A stretch of 64,000 bases of DNA. Origin: Leptodactylus fallax (Eukaryota; Chordata; Amphibia; Anura; Leptodactylidae). The position numbers and the translations under genes are program-made. This document shows, piece by piece, positions 58,741 through 64,000 of this stretch (position 1 is the stretch's first letter; each line of letters starts with the position of its first letter). The notes under the pieces are model-generated. The model ran no database searches. It was not told the DNA's origin and saw nothing but the letters and a program-made list of their open reading frames with translations. The stretch lies in the NCBI GenBank assembly GCA_947044405.1, contig CAMRHE010000357.1, positions 1,225,501 to 1,289,500 of the forward strand, read 5' to 3'.

Positions 58741-59573
58741 ATTGCAGTGAAAGGTGTCTCTACAAAGTATTGATATAGGGGGGCTAAATACTTTTGCACG
58801 TCACACTTTTCAGATTTTTATTTGATTAAAATTTTGAAAACCATGTATCATTTTCCTTCCACTTCACAATTATTTGCTACTTTGTGTTGGTCTATCACTT
58901 AAAATCTCAGTAAAATACATTTAAGTTTGTGGTTGTAAGGTGACAAAATGTGAAAAAGTTCAAGGGGTATGAATACTTTTGCAAGGCACTGTGTATATAG
59001 TCTCAGGACCTTAATAGAGTCTCTGCTGAAGAATGGCAAAAAATCATGTATTGTATAATACATGACAACTGTGCTCTGTGCGCCTTCACACACTGCCACA
59101 TGAAAGCTATGTTTCTAGGGAATAATACCTCTGTAACACAACATTTGATGGAAAATTATAAAATCATACAAGTGCTGCTGCCCCTTCATTCTCAGAACTA
59201 GTAAGTGTCCTAACTGTCATTCACTGCTCAGAAAGTGAAGACATGCCCTAGAAATATGCCAACTGTCAGGATAATACAACTAACATTGATAAAACTATCA
59301 TCAGGGAGCTGACATTGTACATCATAATACAGAACTTGGCTACTGTATACACTGAATACCTGGACCTGGCCACAGTACATACTAATAAACCAAGGCAATA
59401 ATAAGTGTGGTGTTTTCTGTGTAAAAGATAACAAATTACGCCAATATTAAAATTCTCAAAGCATTGTTCTGACCAAGGCCATCAGCCCCATTCGTGCATG
59501 GTTAGTATATAATAAAATGTCTCTCATTGGAAAGAATCAAAACTAATGTCATCCTGTAATTATATTTACTTAC

Positions 59574-59699
59574 TTTTCTTGATCAGACAAATACTGACTG
59601 TCCGAGTCCCTGGACCTATGAATAACTGGACTGCGGGAGGCATCATGGTGTCTTGTTGGAGAGCGTGATCGTCTCATTTGATGAATTTCATCTAGGCTC
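59574..59699 (-). CDS. RIMS1: RIMS1 internal exon (SLDEIH / RSRSPTRHHDASRSP)
   Basis: A 126-nt exon: G finishes Arg, then 41 codons including SLDEIHQMRRSRSPTRHHDA and SRDSDSQYLSDQE, then AA of the Asn split with 56478. It matches human RIM1 SLDEIHPTRRSRSPTRHHDA and is among the most conserved parts of the linker. Acceptor TACTTGTCTAG|G; donor GAAAA|GTAAGT. Dense Arg-Ser-Pro motifs suggest phosphorylation, which is inference. Length divisible by three. Confidence 0.96.
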
Positions 59700-60359
59700 C
59701 TAGACAAGTAATAATAATAATGGCTATTAAAGTAACACAGTGACATTAATAATGAAATAATTTAAAATACATAGTAAGATAAAAAAAAAATTCAAAGTGG
59801 GAACAGGAATGCATGAATAAGATTTCTGTAAAAAAAAAAAAAAAAAAAAAAAAATAGAACTTATATGATGAAAACATGCAATTTAATTAGTTTCTTACCA
59901 TTTCAAGATCTCTGTTTGCTGCTAGTGAATAGGCACATTTATATTAAAGCCAGAGTTGCAACCTAGGCTATCTGTGAATGTAGCATTCTGGACTGCAGTC
60001 GGAGAAAGTGTTGGTAATAACACACAAGTTCCTATTGATTCTCCGAAACGGAGATTAATTAAGCCTTAATTACATTAAAAACATACTCATTTTACAGATT
60101 CCCTGCTATTCCCATTATGACAAAGTCTCCTGCTGGTCTCTACTTCCTGGTCACTCATGACAAACAGAAAATGACTGCCACAGCAGTGATGCACCACAGC
60201 CAGAGACATTTCCTGTGTGCTTAGAGGGACCAGAAAGCAGAGACCACCTGTCAACTCGGGAGTCCGTGTGAGGGAATTTGTGAAGTTAGTATAATTTTTA
60301 CATTTTTTTTCTACACTATTCAGAGCCTATAAAAATTTTTCCTATTGGCCAGCCACTCT
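59700..60359. other. RIMS1 intron with repeat fragment
   Basis: Poly-A of about 24 near 59831-59854. 60085-60355 (CTGGTCTCTACTTCCTGGTC) resembles 40560-40855. No exon. Confidence 0.5.
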
Positions 60360-61311
60360 TTTAACCCCTTCAGGTCTGAGCCCAAAAGTGCGTTAAAGAC
60401 CAGGCCTCATTTTTCAAAACTGACATGTGTCACTTTATATGGCAAAAACTTTAAGACGCTTTAACTTGCACAAGTGATTTTGAGACTGTTTTTTCGTGAG
60501 ACATTGTACTTTATGTTAGTGGTAAACATTGATCAATATTTTTGTATTTATTTATAAAAAGATAGGAAATTTGATGGAAATTTGGAAAAAAAAAAAAATC
60601 GCAATTTTCAAAATGTGAAATGCTCTGCTTTTCAAACAGATAGTCATACCACCCAAATAAGTTAATAAATATTATCTTTTTTTTATATGTCCCACTAGGA
60701 CACCTGAACCAACGATAGTCTAATCGCTGATTCAGCACTATAGACTGCAATACACGTGTATTGCAGTCTATACAGGAATTCAGCCTATGTAGACATAGGC
60801 TGATTTCCAAAGGTCCCGGCAGGATCAACCAGGTACTGGGGGCTTCAGGCAGCCTGGGGTCACTGGCCAGACCCCGGACTGCATATTATAGATATCGGCA
60901 CCCCCCGATCTCTCCGCGGGGGGTGCCGGGGGGCAGCAACATGGCGGAACCCCTTGGATGCCGCAGTCATGTTTGACCGAGGTTTAAGGAGCAGGGTATT
61001 AGCTGTCAGTTACAGCTAACACCCTCTCCCGATGCCGCCCGCGGAACTCAGTGCCGCTAGCAAACACTTAAAATGCCGCGGTCGCTATTGACCGCGGCAT
61101 CTTAAGGGTTAAACAGCGGGGATTGGTGTTATCACTGGTCCCCGCTGTTGCAGCGGGAGCCTGGCTGTCCAATACAACCGGACTCCCGCGGTGATCGCAC
61201 GGGCTCTGCTTCTGAGCCCGCTCGATCACCGTCACGTACCTGTACGTGGGGATGCGGGAACTAACCACATTCTCCCACGTACATGTACGTGAGAATGCGT
61301 GAAGGGGTTAA
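60360..61311. mobile_element. TTAACCCCTTCA-ended non-autonomous element
   Basis: TTAACCCCTTCAGGTCTGAG at the left, GTGAAGGGGTTAA at the right. Shares 60410-60690 with 49440-49650. The 3' third is GC-rich with CACGTACATGTACGTGAGAA-type palindromes (61255-61295; also GACTGCAATACACGTGTATT then GCAGTC at 60744-60769). TTAA ends suggest a piggyBac- or Kolobok-type element. No transposase. Confidence 0.75.
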
Positions 61312-61442
61312 AGAGCATGTGTTGCCATTCACAAAATGCTAATTGTCATACATCATTTGACTGCAGCTGAACAATTTGGCGTTTATTTATTTTAAATCCA
61401 TCCACTTGTTCAAAAGATATGGCCCATGGAAAGTTATATATA

Positions 61443-63079
61443 CAGTTAGGTCCATAAATATTTGGACAGAGACAACATTTTTCTAATTTTGGTTCTGTAC
61501 ATTACCACAATGAATTTTGAACAAAACAATTCAGATGCAGTTGAAGTTCAGACTTTCAGCTTTAATTCAGTGGGTTGAACAAAATGATTGCATAAAAATG
61601 TGAGGAACTAAAGCATTTATTACACACAATCCCTTCATTTCAGGTACTCAAAAGTAATTGGGCAAATTAAATAATTGTAAATAAAATGTTAATTTCTAAT
61701 ACTTGGTTGTTCACCCTTTGTTGGCAATGACTGCCTCAAGTCTTGATCTCATGGACATCACCCGACGCTGTGTTTCTTCCTTTTTAATGCTCTGCTAGGC
61801 CTTTACTGCAGCGGTTTTCAGTTGCTGTTTGTTTGTGGGCCTTTCTGTCTGAAGTTTAGTCTTTAACAAGTGAAATGCATGCTCAATTGGGTTGAGATCA
61901 GGTGACTGACTTGGCCATTCAAGCATATTTCTCTTCTTTGCTTTAATAAACTCCTAGGTTGCTTTGGTTTTATGTTTGGGGTCATTGTCCATCTGTATTA
62001 TGAAACGCCGACCAATCAGTTTGGCTGCATTTGGCTGGATTTGCGCACACAGTATGTCTCTGAATACCTCAGAATTCATCCGGCTGCTTCTGTCCTGTGT
62101 CACATCATCAATAAACACTAGTGACCCAGTGCTACTGGCAGCCATGCATGCCCAAGCCATCACATTGCCACCGCCGTGTTTTGCAGATGATGTGGTATGC
62201 TTTGGATCATGAGCTGTACCATGCCTTCGCCATACTTTTTTCTTTCCATCATTCTGGTAGAGGTTGATCTTGGTTTCATCTGTCCAAAGAATGTTCTTCC
62301 AGAACTGTGCTGGCTTTTTTTAGATATTTTTTAGCAAAGTGCAATCTAGCCGCCTTATTCTTGAGGCTTATGAGTGGCTTGCACCGTGCAGTGAACCATC
62401 TGTATTTACTTTCATGCAGTCTTCTCTTTATGGTAGTTTTGGATATTGATACGCCTACATCCTGGAGAGTGTTGTTCAGTTGCTTGGCTGTTGTGAAGGG
62501 GTTTCTCTTCACCATGGAAATTATTCTGCAATCATCCACCTCTGCTGGCTTCTGTGGGAGTCCAGGTCTCTTTGCATTGATGAGTTCACCAGTGCTTTCT
62601 TTCTTTCTTTCTCAGGAAATCTAACTGTAGATTTTGCCACTCCTAATATTGAGGCAATTTCTCGGATGGGTTTTTTTTCTGTTTTTGCAGCTTAAGGATG
62701 GCTTGTTTCACCTGCATGGAGAGCTCCTTTGACCGCATGTTTTCCTCACAGCAAAATCTTCCAAATGCAAGCACCACACCTCAAATCAACTCCAGGCATA
62801 TCTGCTTAATTGACAATGACATAACAAAGTGGCCATGAAACAGCCTTTGAGTCAATTGTCCAATTACTTTTGGTTCCTTTAAAAACAGGGTGGCACATGT
62901 TAAGAAGCTGAAACTAATAAACCCTTCATTCAATTTTAATGTGGATACCCTCAAATGAAAGCTCAAAGTCTGGACTTTATGTCCATGTCCATTATATAAC
63001 TATAACTTGAATATGTTTCAGTAAACAGGTAAAAAAAACTAAATTTGTGTCAGTGTCCAAAAATATATGGACCTAACTG
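61443..63079 (-). mobile_element. Tc1-like (DD34E) transposon, full length
   Basis: TA at 61441-61442 and 63080-63081. Ends CAGTTAGGTCCATAAATATT and the inverse ATATGGACCTAACTG. 1637 bp. Carries a decayed minus-strand transposase. Its right end lies only 141 bp from the RIMS1 exon at 63221. Confidence 0.92.
61720..62740 (-). pseudogene. Tc1 transposase, frameshifted
   Basis: Starts near ATG 62740 (MRSKELSMQVKQAILKLQKQ), with a shift in a CTTT-repeat region near 62600. Continues 62276-62539 (ISKTTIKRRLHESKYRWFTA), then 61954-62163 (SSTGSLVFIDDV; MDNDPKHKTKAT), a stop, and [15 protein letters not shown]. There are 34 positions between Asp and Glu (DD34E). At least two shifts and one stop. Not functional. 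Confidence 0.88.
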
Positions 63080-63220
63080 TAAACTAGCTGTAATTATCCA
63101 AGTGGGTGGTAACCTTTTATTTCCTCAGAGAAATACACCATACTATATATTACAGTTAAATGTAATAGTTGGGATAGTTAAGTGAGGGTACAGTGTAAAT
63201 GGTCAAATAACACAGCATAC

Positions 63221-63374
63221 CTCTGTAATGGCACATTTGGTAAGCGTGAGCGGGTCCTGCCCTGTTCATCAACACGGTGAGGAGATACGGAACGAGAACG
63301 ATGATGGGTCACTCTTTGTTGTTCCGGCACTGTTAATGTTGTAGATCGGCTTTGCCTAGTATTAGACCTTGAGC
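63221..63374 (-). CDS. RIMS1: RIMS1 internal exon (TVPEQQ / RSRSVSPHR / RLPNVP)
   Basis: A 154-nt exon and the most upstream one in the window. GC finishes a Gly codon, then 50 codons: SRSNTRQSRSTTLTVPEQQR, then THHRSRSVSPHR and RTRSRLPNVPLQ, then AG of the split Arg. It matches human RIM1 just after C2A (STTLTVPEQQRTTHHRSRSV). RLPNVP is a second proline motif like the RIM-BP site in the 33640 exon. Acceptor TTTTTATTGCTAG|G; donor CAGAG|GTATGC. Not divisible by three. The preceding exon is beyond the right edge. Confidence 0.95.
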
Positions 63375-63819
63375 CTAGCAATAAAAATTTAAAGCATTAA
63401 AAAATTTTACTTTAAAAGACATTTTTGCTTTTACTAATAGCTTCATGGATAAGCCTTCTCAATACTTTACACTTTTTGTATCCATTAGACAGGATTAAGT
63501 TGGAAAGCAGTATAGTTTAATACGATAAAACTGCAATGGGTTGTATGACTACATGTTAATAATTACAGAAGCATCAAATTGGATTTTCAAATGACTGACA
63601 TAAGATCAGATTTAACAAACATTAATTTTGCATTTTACATGCAAAAATATCTACATGAAATACATACAAAAAAATAAAAATAAGCCTTTAACAGTTATTA
63701 ACACTAATGAAGTGAATAGGTATATAATAAAAGTAGGATGAATTGTTCCATTATTTTAACTAAAATTCAATGGGCTCTGGTCTAAAAGTTAAGCACCCGC
63801 CTGTCCCCATAACCTACAA
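63375..63819. other. RIMS1 intron, nothing recognised
   Basis: AT-rich intron upstream of the last exon; no repeat ends or exon. Confidence 0.5.
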
Positions 63820-64000
63820 CAGAGGTAGGTAACGTTTTTTGTTCACCATGCCAATTTAAACAAAAAAAAAAAAATCAAAGATGAGGTGCTTTGAGCGCCG
63901 CACAATAATTGTAAGGCTAACGACCCCTACACTAAAGTCATATAGCACTAGCACAAACTATAACATAGGGGTGCTGTCATACTGTGCTCCCAGCTACATG
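63820..64000. mobile_element. hAT-like element, left end only
   Basis: CAGAGGTAGGTAACGTTTTT, then AATCAAAGATGAGGTGC and CAATAATTGTAAGGCTAACG, matches 5430-5535 with moderate divergence. The element runs off the window. Confidence 0.75.

Larger units (their letters stand above)
56795..58991 (+). mobile_element. Tc1-like transposon, left TIR shortened, split by hAT
   Basis: The right end, TTTTGCAAGGCACTG, and the 200-bp TIR behind it (TATTTGATTAAAATTTTGAA) are those of a widespread vertebrate Tc1 family. The left side starts only at AAAAGTGTGACGTGGAAAAG, the inner edge of that TIR, so about 170 bp of left terminus are lost. A hAT-like element interrupts the transposase at about 57729-58545. 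Confidence 0.85.
56479..59573 (-). other. RIMS1: RIMS1 intron of 3.1 kb
   Basis: Bounded by GT (59573-59572) and AG (56480-56479). Mostly filled by the Tc1/hAT composite at 56795-58991. 58992-59573 holds nothing recognised. Confidence 0.8.

Overview
The window is vertebrate nuclear DNA, most likely from a frog or toad. It holds the middle of one protein-coding gene on the minus strand, spread over large introns that are packed with DNA transposons. The gene is RIMS1 (RIM1, the presynaptic active-zone Rab3-interacting scaffold). Eight short exons can be placed by conserved protein sequence, GT-AG splice sites and continuous codon phase. In transcript order they are 63221-63374, 59574-59699, 56416-56478, 47699-47776, 43848-43937, 39093-39164, 33640-33743 and 1749-1861. 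Together they give 800 nt of coding sequence for the serine/arginine- and proline-rich linker between the C2A and C2B domains. The RIM1 start, Zn-finger, PDZ and C2A lie beyond the right edge and C2B beyond the left edge. No promoter, terminator, rRNA or tRNA was seen.

Most of the rest is mobile DNA. Seven Tc1/mariner-type copies are visible: 1-472, 3973-7529, 9262-10390, 12916-14487, 17277-18308, 34761-35918 and 61443-63079, plus a mosaic one at 56795-58991. The 3973-7529 copy is young: its terminal repeats are nearly identical, and its transposase frame runs about 343 codons with a single in-frame TGA. It shows a DD38E catalytic spacing like the Intruder family. hAT-like non-autonomous elements lie at 5430-7353, 15129-16733, 21700-23115, 36124-36919, about 57729-58545 and 63820-64000. 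Two of them have perfect 8-bp target duplications, and several carry an internal 30-bp minisatellite. Foldback MITEs with TTAA or TA ends are common. One Ty3/gypsy fragment (5' LTR plus truncated gag) lies at about 18979-19903.

Layout from the left: a Tc1 end and the last RIMS1 exon in the window (0-2 kb); the 31.8-kb intron, with nested transposons at 3.8-27 kb and a quieter AT-rich stretch at 28.5-33.6 kb that includes a candidate conserved non-coding block near 30.9-31.5 kb; then a run of phase-matched cassette-like exons at 33.6-56.5 kb; then the two exons at 59.6 and 63.3 kb that carry the arginine/serine-rich core. Nested insertions are a strong theme. The assignment to an anuran rests on the repeat families and the RIMS1 divergence and is an inference.
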